Assembly (NCBI GenBank): GCA_963791545.1
Contig: CAWBSR010000008.1
Location: forward strand, 1 to 47,490
Source: JALYXV01 sp963791545
Lineage (GTDB): Bacteria; Actinomycetota; Acidimicrobiia; Acidimicrobiales; Palsa-688
Length of the DNA stretch: 47,490 nucleotides
Reading direction: 5' to 3'
Shown here: one piece after another, positions 8,096 through 16,203 of the stretch
Numbering within the stretch: the stretch's first letter is position 1
Layout: each line of letters opens with the position of its first letter
Translations under genes and position numbers: made by a program
The notes under the pieces: model-generated
Databases searched by the model: none
What the model was told of the DNA's origin: nothing
Seen by the model: the letters and a program-made list of their open reading frames with translations, nothing else

Positions 8096-8950
8096 GTGTT
8101 CGCATACGTGAACGGCTCGGTGATCGACGAAGGCGACGCCGCCATCGACGTCTTCGATCACGGGTTCACTGTCGGCGACGGGGTATTCGAAACGATCGCC
8201 CTCCGGCACGGCACGACCTTTGCCACCATCCGCCATCTGGCCCGGCTGGTCCGCTCGTCGGTCCGCATGGGCCTGCCCCGACCCGACCTGGAGGCCTTGC
8301 GAGCCGCCGTCGACCAGACCGTCGCCGCCAACCCGGGCCTGGCGTGGGGCGCCATCCGGGTCACCTATACCTCGGGGCGGGGAACGGTGGGTTCGGGCCG
8401 GGGCGGCGGCCCGGCCACGCTGGTCGTGGCCGCCCGGGAGATGCCGCCCCATGACGCCCTGGCCGAGGTCATCACCGTTCCCTGGCCCCGCAACGAGCGC
8501 GGCGCTCTCACCGGGATCAAGACCACCTCCTACGCCGAGAACGCGGTGGCCCTCGCCGACGCCCACCGCCAAGGGGCCACGGAGGCGATCTTCGCCAACA
8601 CCAGGGGCAACCTCTGCGAGGGGTCGGGAACCAACGTCTTCGTGGTCGTCAACGGCCAACTCCTCACTCCCCCGCTCTCGGCGGGATGCCTGGAGGGCGT
8701 CACCCGGGGCCTCGTCATCGAGGGCTGCCAGCTCGACGTCGACCAGCGTGACGTCCCCCTCGAGGTGCTGTATATGGCCGACGAGGCTTTTCTCACTTCC
8801 GCCACCCGCGACGTGCAGCCCATCCGCTCGGTCGACGGGCGCGGGATCCCGAGCGGCCCCGGGCCCGTGACCGAACGGGCGGCCCGGGCGTACGCCGCCC
8901 TGCTGGCCGCTGACCCCGACCCACCACCAGCCGACGCCTACAGTCGCTGA
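8096..8950 (+). CDS. Class IV PLP aminotransferase / aminodeoxychorismate lyase-like
   Basis: The 284-residue fold-type IV PLP enzyme begins FAYVNGSVIDEGDAAIDVFD, followed by HGFTVGDGVFETIAL. A lysine in TGIKTTSYAENAVALADA is the expected Schiff-base residue, and NLCEGSGTNVFVV and FLTSATRDVQPI are family signatures. It may be 4-amino-4-deoxychorismate lyase (PabC, folate synthesis), a branched-chain or D-amino-acid aminotransferase; length and motifs do not separate them. Start at GTG 8096 is supported by the -10 box and by family N-termini; upstream in-frame codons would invade the divergent gene. lgt follows after 1 nt. Confidence 0.85.
   Translation: MFAYVNGSVIDEGDAAIDVFDHGFTVGDGVFETIALRHGTTFATIRHLARLVRSSVRMGLPRPDLEALRAAVDQTVAANPGLAWGAIRVTYTSGRGTVGSGRGGGPATLVVAAREMPPHDALAEVITVPWPRNERGALTGIKTTSYAENAVALADAHRQGATEAIFANTRGNLCEGSGTNVFVVVNGQLLTPPLSAGCLEGVTRGLVIEGCQLDVDQRDVPLEVLYMADEAFLTSATRDVQPIRSVDGRGIPSGPGPVTERAARAYAALLAADPDPPPADAYSR
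8939..8944 (+). promoter_or_regulatory. -10 box TACAGT, leaderless start of lgt
   Basis: TACAGT lies inside the end of the aminotransferase gene, 7 nt before the ATG of lgt. lgt may thus have its own leaderless transcript besides read-through. Confidence 0.4.
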
Positions 8951-8951
8951 C

Positions 8952-10358
8952 ATGTTGGGATACATCCCGAGCCCGCCGTCCAACGGCATCAGCCTCGGAC
9001 CGCTGCGACTGCACATGTACGGCCTTCTCATCGTGGCCGGTGTCTTCGCCGCGGTGTGGCTCGCCGACCGGCGCTGGCGGTCCCGCGGGGGTGAGCCGGG
9101 GACGTTCGCGGCCATCGCAATTTGGGGGGTCCCCGGGGGGCTGATCGGCGCCCGGATCTACCACATAGTCACTGACTACGAGCTGTATACCCACCACCCG
9201 ATCGGGGCTCTCGAGATCTGGCAGGGGGGCCTGGGGATCTGGGGCGGCATCGCGGGCGGCACGCTGGCCGCGTGGTTCTATGTGCGCCGCCATGACCTCG
9301 ACTTCCCCGCCATCATGGACGCCGTCGCCCCGGCGCTGCCCCTGGCCCAGGCGATCGGCCGGTGGGGCAACTACTTCAACCAGGAGTTGTTCGGCCGGCC
9401 CACGAACTTGCCCTGGGGGGTCAAGATCGCGGTGGCCAACCGCCCCGCGGCCTACATCAACAACGTTGCCTTCCATCCCACGTTCCTGTACGAGAGCCTC
9501 TGGGATCTGGCGGTGGTGCTGCTGGTGCTGTACATCGAGAAGCACGTGCGGCTGCGGAAGGGCTACCTCTTCGGCGTCTACGTGGCGCTGTACACCTTCG
9601 GGCGTTTCTTCACCGAGTACATGCGGATCGACTTTGCCCACAAGATCCTCGGCCTGCGGATCAACGACTGGGTCAGCGTGATCATCTTCGTGGTGGCGAC
9701 GGCGATCGTCCTGCGCAAGGGCCTGCCCGGGCGGGCCGCGGCCCCGCCGGTGACCGCGTCCGGCCGCGAGGGCGAGGTGGATGATCCGGCCCTCCAACGA
9801 GCCCCGATCGGCGTGGCCGCGATGGCCGGCGGCGGCGACACGCTCGAAGAGGGATCTCTGGGCCTGGCCAGCGAAGTCGAGCCGGACGCCGGGTCATCTT
9901 CCGAGGTGGAAAGCTTCGGTGCCAAGGTGGCAACCGCGGCACCGAAAGAGGCCGAGACGGCCGTCGCAGAACCCGGACCGGCGGCCGTAGCCGCCGAAGC
10001 CCCCGGGGACCCCCGAGCCGACGCCCCCGAATCGGCGCCCGAGGCGGCCGAGCCCGAGGTTATGGCGGCGGCCGGGACCAACCGCGAGGACCCCACGGAA
10101 CCGGCCAGCGACCAGGAAGCGGCCGCGCCACCGGCGCCGGCCGCGGCCGAGTCGGTCGCTCCTGAGCCCGAGAAGACCGAGCCCGCGGCCGGCGACGCGA
10201 GCCTCGCGGAAGCGGTCGAAGCGGATTCGGCGACAGCGGAGCCGGCCATGGTCGAAGCCCCGGTGGCCAACACGGTCAACGCGGCTCCCGGCGCCGACGA
10301 ACCTGCCGGCACCGCCGCGATCGTGGTCGAACCCCCCCACGAGCGGCCGCCCCACTAG
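8952..10358 (+). CDS. lgt: Prolipoprotein diacylglyceryl transferase with long acidic tail
   Basis: Lgt moves diacylglycerol from phosphatidylglycerol to the lipobox cysteine of prelipoproteins in the membrane. The first 270 residues or so are the enzyme: several transmembrane helices, the signature AIGRWGNYFNQELFGRPTNL with the essential Arg/Asn/Glu, HPTFLYESLWDL, and GRFFTEYMRID. Residues after about 275 form a tail of nearly 200 Ala/Glu/Pro-rich residues (for example EAPGDPRADAPESAPEAAE) with no fold I can name. Tails occur on Lgt of some Actinobacteria, but this one is long. Lipoproteins in this window (2.5, 38.5 and 41.3 kb) are candidate substrates. Confidence 0.95.
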   Translation: MLGYIPSPPSNGISLGPLRLHMYGLLIVAGVFAAVWLADRRWRSRGGEPGTFAAIAIWGVPGGLIGARIYHIVTDYELYTHHPIGALEIWQGGLGIWGGIAGGTLAAWFYVRRHDLDFPAIMDAVAPALPLAQAIGRWGNYFNQELFGRPTNLPWGVKIAVANRPAAYINNVAFHPTFLYESLWDLAVVLLVLYIEKHVRLRKGYLFGVYVALYTFGRFFTEYMRIDFAHKILGLRINDWVSVIIFVVATAIVLRKGLPGRAAAPPVTASGREGEVDDPALQRAPIGVAAMAGGGDTLEEGSLGLASEVEPDAGSSSEVESFGAKVATAAPKEAETAVAEPGPAAVAAEAPGDPRADAPESAPEAAEPEVMAAAGTNREDPTEPASDQEAAAPPAPAAAESVAPEPEKTEPAAGDASLAEAVEADSATAEPAMVEAPVANTVNAAPGADEPAGTAAIVVEPPHERPPH

Positions 10359-10406
10359 CAGTGCTCGACCCGTCCCCAACCGGGGATCGAACGGCGCCTA
10401 ATGCCG

Positions 10407-10431
10407 GGGCACGGTGAGGGCATTCGTGCCC
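10407..10431. terminator. Weak hairpin between convergent genes
   Basis: GGGCAC (10407-10412) and GTGCCC (10426-10431) are complementary around a 13-nt loop, between the convergent lgt and 10448 genes. No U tract follows on either strand, so this is tentative. Confidence 0.3.
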
Positions 10432-10447
10432 AACCCCTGTCCAGCCG

Positions 10448-11179
10448 CTAGCCGAGACGGAGGCTCTGGGCGATCTGGTCGAACAACGGCGGGATGGCGG
10501 CGGCGTCGGTCTGCGAGACCATCTGGATCTGCATGGTCCGGCCGCCCGCCACCAGCACCAGGACTTCGACCACGATGTGCTGATTCTGGCTGGTGAGTGT
10601 CGAGTCCAGCTTGATCACCTGGCCAACCGGCAACCTGACGCCGCTCACCGCGACATTCGAAGTCTTCTTCCTCGCCAGGGCGACAATGGCGTCGATTCCG
10701 CTCTGGGTAGGCGGCGTGGCAGCCGGCGACGAGAAACTCACCACCGACACGAACGCGCTCGGCGCCAGCTGATAGGCGAACAAGCGGATCGCCGACTTCT
10801 GGGCCACCAGACCCTCGGCCTGCAGCAATGCCGCCAGGGGCGGGGCCTGGCCCGCGAAGTTGTCGATCTCCTTGGGCAGGGTGAGTGCGTCGCTCGCCGG
10901 GGTCCGCCAGCTGTTCGGGACGGCCAGGCTGAGCACGTCCACGGGGTCGGTCAGGATCTTGGTACCGCCCGGTCCCGGCCGGGGGTCGTAGGCGGCGGTG
11001 GTGGGCACCGGGCGCCGCGCGGAAGACGGGCCGCCCGGCCCGCCCCCGGGCACGAGGACGAGAACGAGGCCGATGGCGACAACCGCGACCGCGACCATGA
11101 CGACAACGATGCGCCGGCGCGGCCGGGGACCGTTGCCAACCTGTTCCATGGACTCAACCAGCGGTTCTGCACCCTTCAT
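10448..11179 (-). CDS. Membrane-anchored protein of unknown function
   Basis: The 243-residue product has a cytoplasmic Arg-rich N-terminus (PRPRRR), one transmembrane helix (VVVMVAVAVVAIGLVLVLV, about residues 24-44), a Gly/Pro linker, and an outside domain of about 170 residues. That domain contains DVLSLAVPNSWRTP and ends in a helix with PPLFDQIAQSLRLG, a layout resembling LpqN/PsbP-like lipid-associated folds, but this is only a shape argument. The 5' end is divergent from the PhzF gene; ATG 11179 is the likely start although a second ATG ten codons later is possible. Confidence 0.75.
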   Translation of the reverse strand: MKGAEPLVESMEQVGNGPRPRRRIVVVMVAVAVVAIGLVLVLVPGGGPGGPSSARRPVPTTAAYDPRPGPGGTKILTDPVDVLSLAVPNSWRTPASDALTLPKEIDNFAGQAPPLAALLQAEGLVAQKSAIRLFAYQLAPSAFVSVVSFSSPAATPPTQSGIDAIVALARKKTSNVAVSGVRLPVGQVIKLDSTLTSQNQHIVVEVLVLVAGGRTMQIQMVSQTDAAAIPPLFDQIAQSLRLG

Positions 11180-11263
11180 CGCGGCCCCGGGACTCTACCG
11201 CCGGGAAAATGGGCGACACCCGGCACCGAACCTGCGCGAGGCTCCGGGCGAGGGAGGAGACAA

Positions 11264-12064
11264 ATGCAGATCTACCAAGTGGACGCCTTCACCACCGAGC
11301 CGTTTCGGGGGAATCCGGCTGCGGTGTGCCTGCTGGGCGACGGCCGCCCCGACAGCTGGATGCAGTCGGTGGCCGCCGAGATGAACCTGGCCGAGACCGC
11401 TTTCGTGGAGCGCCTCGAGGGCCGCGAAGAGGCGTTCGGCCTGCGCTGGTTCACGCCCACCGTCGAGGTCGACCTGTGCGGCCACGCAACCTTGGCTTCG
11501 GCCCACGTCCTGTGGGAGGTGGGGGAGAACGCCACCCAACTCTCCTTCGGCACCCGCAGCGGGCGGCTCACGGCGACGCGCAGCGAGGGTGGGATCCAGC
11601 TCGACTTCCCCGCCGACCCTGTCTCCGCCCTCGACCCGCCACCCCATGGCCTGGCCGAGGCGCTCGGCGTGCAACCGGTCGGCGTCGGCCGAGGCCGCAG
11701 CTTCTACCTAGCTGAGCTGGCCGACGCGGCGACCGTCCGGAACTTGACCCCCGACATCGTGGCGGTGGCGGCGCTGGATGTGACCGGCGTCATCGTGACC
11801 GCCCCCGGCGACGGCGAGTCGGACTTCGTTTCCCGGTTCTTCGCACCCAAACTCGGCATCGACGAGGACCCCGTCACCGGCGCCGCCCACTGCTGCCTGG
11901 CCCCCTACTGGAAGGACCGCCTGGGCGGCGACGAGGGGCGGGCCACGCTGGTCGGCTATCAGGCGTCCGCCCGAGGGGGCTTCGTCGGCGTCGAGGTCCA
12001 CGAGGGCCGGGTGCTGCTCACCGGCCACGCCGTCACCGTCATGCGAGGAGAGTTGCTGGCCTAG
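11264..12064 (+). CDS. PhzF-family epimerase/isomerase
   Basis: The 266-residue protein is a PhzF-like member of the diaminopimelate-epimerase fold. It begins MQIYQVDAFTTEPFRGNPAA, the family N-terminus. The catalytic glutamate lies in NLAETAFVE, the substrate-side motif is DLCGHATLASAHVL, and the late motif is IDEDPVTGAAHCCLAPYW. Known members isomerise phenazine precursors, but most are of unknown substrate, and no phenazine genes are nearby. The ATG at 11264 follows AGGGAGGAGA, which excludes the much longer upstream reading that would overlap the divergent gene. Confidence 0.88.
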   Translation: MQIYQVDAFTTEPFRGNPAAVCLLGDGRPDSWMQSVAAEMNLAETAFVERLEGREEAFGLRWFTPTVEVDLCGHATLASAHVLWEVGENATQLSFGTRSGRLTATRSEGGIQLDFPADPVSALDPPPHGLAEALGVQPVGVGRGRSFYLAELADAATVRNLTPDIVAVAALDVTGVIVTAPGDGESDFVSRFFAPKLGIDEDPVTGAAHCCLAPYWKDRLGGDEGRATLVGYQASARGGFVGVEVHEGRVLLTGHAVTVMRGELLA

Positions 12065-12110
12065 GACCGCCTCATCCGTTGCATCGGTTCGCCCGATCCC
12101 CGGTCGCGGG

Positions 12111-13079
12111 TCAACCGTAGGTGGCGACCAGCTCCTGGCCGAGGCGGGCCAGCGCCGCCCGGACCTCGATAGGGCCCTCCACCTCGACCCGGCGGCCGAA
12201 TCGCACCAGTTCCGCGGCTGCGATGGCAGGGTTGGGAAAAGTGGCCACGTACCGCGCCCAGGCGCCACCGTGGCTCATACCGGGCTGCGGCTGGAGATTC
12301 GCCCATCGGCTGAGGACCGCGGAGACATAACGGATCGCCCCGGGGTCCACAGACAACTGCACCGTGACACCGGCGCCGTAGGTCCGGCCCGGGAACTCGG
12401 TCTGCACCGTCTCCCACGCTTCGGCCAGATCGAAATCCTCGGGCCGCTCGACCGCCTCCTCGGTCACCACCACCCCGTGGACCCGCGACAGCCGGAAGGT
12501 GCGTAGACCCGCTTCCGCTCCAGCCAGCAGGTACCACGTGCCCCCTTTGGACACCAGGCCGTAGGGGTGGATGCGGCGGACCGCCGCCTCCTGGCCCGGC
12601 TTGGCGTAGTTGATGTCGACCTGGACGCCTTTGACGACGGCGGCCCGAAGGGCGTCGAGATGAGGAGGCTGGTCGCTTTTGCGACCCCAACCCACCGGGT
12701 CAACCAACACCGCGTTGCCGGCCGCCGACGCCTGCTCCCGCATCGGGGCGGGCAGGGCCGCCATCAGCTTGCGCAGGGCCGATTTCACGCCCGGGTCGAC
12801 GCCGACGCCGACCAGGGCGTTGGGCCCGGCGACCAGGAAAAGAGCCTGGGCCTCGTCGGTCGTCAGCCCCGAGAGGTCGATTCGGTGGCCGCCCAGCAGG
12901 GCCCAGCCGCCGCCCCGACCCCGCTGGGCATACACCGGGACCCCGGCGCCGCTGAGGCTGTCCAGGTCCCTGCGGATGGTTCGCTCGGAGGCCTCCAGAC
13001 GCTCGGCCAGGTCAGACACGGTGAGCTGTCCGTGGGTCTGCAGCAGCAACACGATGGCAACCAGGCGATCCGCTCGCAC
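12111..13079 (-). CDS. WYL-domain transcriptional regulator (HTH_11/DeoR-type, YafY family)
   Basis: Residues 1-55 form a winged helix-turn-helix (LQTHGQLTVSDLAERLEASE, RTIRRDLDSLSGAGVPVYA). The middle carries the WYL domain with INYAKPGQEAAVRRIHPYGL and WYLLAGAEAGLRTFRLSRV, and the C-terminus the WYL-associated WCX domain. Such proteins bind DNA and sense nucleotides or small ligands. GTG 13079 is preceded by TAGGTT with 6 nt between, a leaderless start. The inverted CCTATT/AATAGG repeats that begin here overlap the -10 box, so autoregulation is plausible. The divergent neighbour is a broken TIGR03086 gene, probably its former target. Confidence 0.88.
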   Translation of the reverse strand: MRADRLVAIVLLLQTHGQLTVSDLAERLEASERTIRRDLDSLSGAGVPVYAQRGRGGGWALLGGHRIDLSGLTTDEAQALFLVAGPNALVGVGVDPGVKSALRKLMAALPAPMREQASAAGNAVLVDPVGWGRKSDQPPHLDALRAAVVKGVQVDINYAKPGQEAAVRRIHPYGLVSKGGTWYLLAGAEAGLRTFRLSRVHGVVVTEEAVERPEDFDLAEAWETVQTEFPGRTYGAGVTVQLSVDPGAIRYVSAVLSRWANLQPQPGMSHGGAWARYVATFPNPAIAAAELVRFGRRVEVEGPIEVRAALARLGQELVATYG

Positions 13080-13087
13080 AGGTCCAA

Positions 13088-13127
13088 CCTATTCCACAAA
13101 TAGGCCAGGCGGTGTCCTATTCATAGG
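13088..13127. promoter_or_regulatory. Paired CCTATT / AATAGG inverted repeats (operator candidate)
   Basis: CCTATT (13088-13093) pairs with AATAGG (13099-13104), and a second unit CCTATTCATAGG (13116-13127) repeats the same half-site. They lie in the 63-bp divergent promoter between the WYL regulator and the TIGR03086 remnant. The first half-site overlaps the regulator's -10 box TAGGTT (13086-13091), fitting repression. Confidence 0.5.
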
Positions 13128-13142
13128 CTCAGGGTAAACACC

Positions 13143-13674
13143 ATGAACAAATCCGATCCCCGCCCGCTGCTCCATCGCAGCTTCGCCCAGGCCCACCAGG
13201 TGATGGCCACGGTCGCGGCCGACCAACTCGCGCTTGCGACTCCCTGCTCCGACTTTGATGTCGCCGCGCTATGAGACATATGGCTGGTGTCGGGAACCGG
13301 ATGGGGTGTCCATGGGCCGAGGCGAACCCCAGACTGGGCCCCGCCCGTGCCCCCGCCCGCGCCAATGACCAGGCCCCTTTCGGTGGGCCGGCGACGAGAC
13401 CCTCGACCGCAAGATCGAGCTGCCGTTCGGGACATTCACCGGCGCCACCGTCGCCCAGATCTAGGCGATGGAATTGACCACCCACACCTGGGATTTGGCC
13501 TCCGCCACCGGGCATGAGACGGCCCTGGCCGAGGCGTCGCTGGTCATCGCCCACGCCGTTTTGTCGCCCGATTATCCAGGCGGGGAGCTCCCCTTCAAAC
13601 CCGTCGTGGTAGTCGCGGACGACGCCGCCGCCTACGACCGGCTGGCCGGATTTCTGGGCCGTTCGGCTGGCTAA
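13143..13674 (+). pseudogene. TIGR03086-type (DinB/MDMPI superfamily) gene, broken
   Basis: The ATG at 13143 opens a family-typical N-terminus (LLHRSFAQAHQVMATVAADQ, then LATPCSDFDVAAL), which stops at TGA 13272. Shifting one base continues with RHMAGVGNRMGCPWAEANP. The family's middle and C-terminal parts appear further on as DRKIELPFGTFTGATVAQI, then TAG at 13462, then AMELTTHTWDLASATGHETA and a run to 13674. There is thus at least one frameshift, one nonsense codon, and a likely internal deletion since the total is shorter than the family's usual 190 or so residues. A short product from ATG 13468 is possible but would be a fragment. Confidence 0.75.
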
Positions 13675-13711
13675 GGGCCCGGCGTGGTATCGGCGGGACA
13701 TCCCCGCCTCC

Positions 13712-13717
13712 TAAGCT
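13712..13717 (+). promoter_or_regulatory. -10 box TAAGCT, leaderless start
   Basis: TAAGCT ends 7 nt before the ATG at 13725. Confidence 0.45.
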
Positions 13718-13724
13718 CACAGGC

Positions 13725-14507
13725 ATGAGTCCGTGGGACGACGCGGAGGTCGACACCGACGGCGACGAGTTGCTCGACTGGTTGTGGGACTTTCCGGAAC
13801 GATACGACGTCGGGGGCGACGAGTACCCGAGCGCCCCGGTTGCGACCAGCGTCACCGACGTCCGCAAGCATCTCCGGCGCACCGGAGAAGTTGCCGCGCC
13901 GTCGGTTTTGGCACCGGCATCACCTCCGGTCCAGTACGACGACCGGCCGACACTGGCCATGGATCCGGTCGACCCGTACCAAGATGAGGACGAAGAGTCC
14001 GGCTACCCCGGCTTCATCGACTACCGGGACGGTTCCAGGCGCTTCCCGGTCCGGGACATGGCGGCGGTGGCGGCCGTCATCCTGGTCGTGGCGTTGAGCG
14101 CGGCGGTGGGGTACACGCTGTTCCACGGGTCCCGCAAGTCAGCGAAGCCTGCCAATCTGGCCATCGCCAGCCCGACGACCACCAACCTGGCTCCGAGTTT
14201 CGTTCCGCCGGTGGACACAACCCCCGCCAGTGTCGACACGACCACGTCGATCCCACCGACGACCGGGCCCAGCGCCTCCAGCGTGCCCGGGGCCGTCGTT
14301 GGCGCAACCAGCAGCACGACCCGCCACACGGCCACCACGACCGTGAAAACCACCACCACGACCACAACTGTGCCTGCGACCACGACGACCACGACGACCG
14401 CGCCGACGACGACCACGACAACGACCACGTCGTCGCCGACCACGACGTCGACGTCGACGACGTCGTCGACTGCGAACACCTCGACGCTTATCCCATCCCT
14501 CCCGTAA
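13725..14507 (+). CDS. Single-pass membrane protein with Thr-rich external tail
   Basis: The 260-residue product has an acidic cytoplasmic region (residues 1-110, with DLLDWLWDFP-like and DEDEESGYPGF stretches), one transmembrane helix (MAAVAAVILVVALSAAVGYTLF, about 112-133) and an external tail that becomes almost pure Thr/Ser/Pro from about residue 175. The corresponding DNA (14320-14480) is a low-complexity run of acg/acc codons. The tail may span the wall or be glycosylated; that is inference. No known domain is seen. It lies upstream of, and on the same strand as, the ECF sigma factor gene, so a regulatory partnership is conceivable but unsupported. Confidence 0.75.
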   Translation: MSPWDDAEVDTDGDELLDWLWDFPERYDVGGDEYPSAPVATSVTDVRKHLRRTGEVAAPSVLAPASPPVQYDDRPTLAMDPVDPYQDEDEESGYPGFIDYRDGSRRFPVRDMAAVAAVILVVALSAAVGYTLFHGSRKSAKPANLAIASPTTTNLAPSFVPPVDTTPASVDTTTSIPPTTGPSASSVPGAVVGATSSTTRHTATTTVKTTTTTTTVPATTTTTTTAPTTTTTTTTSSPTTTSTSTTSSTANTSTLIPSLP

Positions 14508-14715
14508 CGGTGTCCGCCCGTTTGGACAAATCTCCATTGATGCGCCCAGCCGGCCAGCGACGAAGAGTGAGCGTGAGAGCTGGATCCTTGACCGCGGCGG
14601 TGACTCCGCGCCTCGTAACCTTCGACGTGGCGACGCAGGCCAGATCACTCATTCCGCCGGTTTGGTCGTTCGGCTCCGAATCCGGCTTCTTCGTCCCTCC
14701 TGAAAGCGGCGGCAG

Positions 14716-14721
14716 TAGTGT
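14716..14721 (+). promoter_or_regulatory. -10 box TAGTGT, leaderless start of the sigma factor
   Basis: TAGTGT ends 7 nt before GTG 14729 and fits the natural N-terminus of the ECF protein. Confidence 0.45.
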
Positions 14722-14728
14722 TCCCGGT

Positions 14729-15283
14729 GTGGACACGGGGGATGGGCTCCTCGTAGCCAGACTGGCTGCGGGCGACGAAGAGGCGATCGCGGAGATCTTC
14801 GACCGCTTCGCCCCGTTCCTGTACGGCCTGGCCCGGCGGGTGACGGGCGAGCGGAGCTCCGCCGAGGACGTGGTGCAAGAGGTCCTCACCACCCTGTGGC
14901 GCCACCCGGAGCGGTTCGATCCCACCCGCGGGTCGTTGCGGGCCTTCCTCGGGGTCCAGGCCCATCGCCGGGCCGTCGACTCGGTCCGCCGAGAGGTGCG
15001 CCGCAACGCCCACGAGGCTCGCAACGAAGCCCTCAACCCGATCACCGAGGCGGTTGCCGACGAGGTCGAATCCCTCGGTCTCGTCGACGCTGTCCGCCAC
15101 GCGATCGGCCGGCTACCCCCCGCCCAGCGCCAAGCGGTCGAGCTGGCCTACTTCCAGGGCTGCACCCAGCGCGAGCTGGCCTGTGTACTGGGGATACCGG
15201 AAGGCACAGCAAAGTCGCGTTTGCGGTTGGCCCAGGCCAAGCTCAGTGAATGGCTGGCCCCACACCTGTTGGAGATGGCATGA
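14729..15283 (+). CDS. ECF-type RNA polymerase sigma factor
   Basis: The 184-residue protein has sigma region 2 (LVARLAAGDEEAIAEIFDRF, YGLARRVTGERSSAEDVVQE, VLTTLWRHPERFDPTRG) and region 4 (RLPPAQRQAVELAYFQGCTQ, then GIPEGTAKSRLRLA). It lacks regions 1 and 3, as ECF factors do. The start at GTG 14729 is supported by the leaderless -10 box; a longer in-frame reading upstream has no sigma-like sequence. Its last bases overlap the next gene's start as ATGA, so the two are translationally coupled, a position in ECF operons often held by the anti-sigma factor. Confidence 0.9.
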   Translation: MDTGDGLLVARLAAGDEEAIAEIFDRFAPFLYGLARRVTGERSSAEDVVQEVLTTLWRHPERFDPTRGSLRAFLGVQAHRRAVDSVRREVRRNAHEARNEALNPITEAVADEVESLGLVDAVRHAIGRLPPAQRQAVELAYFQGCTQRELACVLGIPEGTAKSRLRLAQAKLSEWLAPHLLEMA

Positions 15284-16203
15284 CGGCGCCGACCCCGCTG
15301 GGGCAGCCCCTGGAGGAGTTGCGTTACGCCCTCGCCGAGGCCGATGCCCACCCGCCGCCGGTGGCCCTGAAGGCGCGGGTTCTCGAATCCGCCACGACGT
15401 CTCGCCGGCCGGGGCGGGCGATCGGGACGGGGCCGCCCATCACGGCCGCCGAGGCCTACCGGCGCACCATCGTTTCGTTGGACGCCGTCGTTTCGGAACT
15501 GAGCGACGACGAATGGCACCGCCACGTCCTGCGGGACCTGGACATCCAGGGACTGATGGGGCACCTGATCGGCGTGGAACGCCATCTGCACGCCGCCCTG
15601 GGCATCGGCCCCGAGATGGCGGCCGGTAGCGACCACGTGGCGTCCACCCAGCCCGATGCCCTGGCCCAGGCAGGACGACTGCCGGCCGAGACGCACGCCG
15701 AATGGCTGGCCTTGACCTCGGCCACGGTTTCCCACGCCGAGGGCCTCGATCCTGACGGTCGGGCGCGGCCGATCCGCCTGCACACCTTTACCGTGCCCGT
15801 GGAGCGGATGCTGGTGGTTCGGTCCTTCGAGACCTGGACCCATGAGGAGGACATCCGCCGGGTGACCGGGCGCGCCCTGCAGGCGCCCGACTCCCCGAGG
15901 TTGCGGCTGATGACCGAGTTGGCCGTGTCCGCGCTCCCCTCGGGCCTGGCCCGGATCGACCGGCCCCAGACAGGACGCACGGCGCGGATCGTGCTGACCG
16001 GCCCCGGCGGGGGCACCTGGCAGGCCTCGCTCGATCGGGGCGTACCGGGCCCCACCGATGTCCGGATCATTGCCGACGCGGTTTCGTTCTGCCGGCTGGT
16101 GGCCAACCGGATACCGCCCGGGGAAGTGGCGACCGAGATCAGCGGGGATCAGGAACTCGGCTCCCTGGTGCTGGCCGGCGCCCAGGCCTTGGCCCTCGAC
16201 TAG
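15280..16203 (+). CDS. MDMPI-type mycothiol-dependent DinB-superfamily protein, coupled to ECF sigma
   Basis: The 307-residue product has an N-terminal segment LEELRYALAEADAHPPPVAL, KARVLESATTS of about 50 residues, then a maleylpyruvate-isomerase (MDMPI) N domain. That domain begins ITAAEAYRRTIVSLDAVVSE and has candidate metal ligands in GLMGHLIGVERHLHAALG and in FETWTHEEDIRRVTG (a Glu-x3-His pattern as in characterised MDMPI). A C-terminal MDMPI_C-like region follows (GTWQASLDRGVPGPTDVRI). The first ATG overlaps the sigma gene stop. It could be a mycothiol-dependent enzyme or serve as a redox-sensing partner of the sigma factor. It overlaps the convergent gene by 4 bp. Confidence 0.8.
   Translation: MTAPTPLGQPLEELRYALAEADAHPPPVALKARVLESATTSRRPGRAIGTGPPITAAEAYRRTIVSLDAVVSELSDDEWHRHVLRDLDIQGLMGHLIGVERHLHAALGIGPEMAAGSDHVASTQPDALAQAGRLPAETHAEWLALTSATVSHAEGLDPDGRARPIRLHTFTVPVERMLVVRSFETWTHEEDIRRVTGRALQAPDSPRLRLMTELAVSALPSGLARIDRPQTGRTARIVLTGPGGGTWQASLDRGVPGPTDVRIIADAVSFCRLVANRIPPGEVATEISGDQELGSLVLAGAQALALD

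Noticed and set aside
7863..8105. 80-aa Arg/Pro-rich frame on the minus strand
   Set aside because: A different frame at the same place gives an acidic 59-aa protein with a strong ribosome binding site and ATG; the Arg-rich frame is its shadow.
10577..11263. Long upstream extension of the PhzF reading frame
   Set aside because: It runs antisense through the membrane-anchored gene at 10448-11179 and lacks family sequence; a strong ribosome binding site at 11264 marks the real start.
14320..14480. acg/acc-rich run considered as a CRISPR-like or tandem repeat array
   Set aside because: It is a Thr-codon low-complexity run inside a coding frame, without fixed unit length or spacers.
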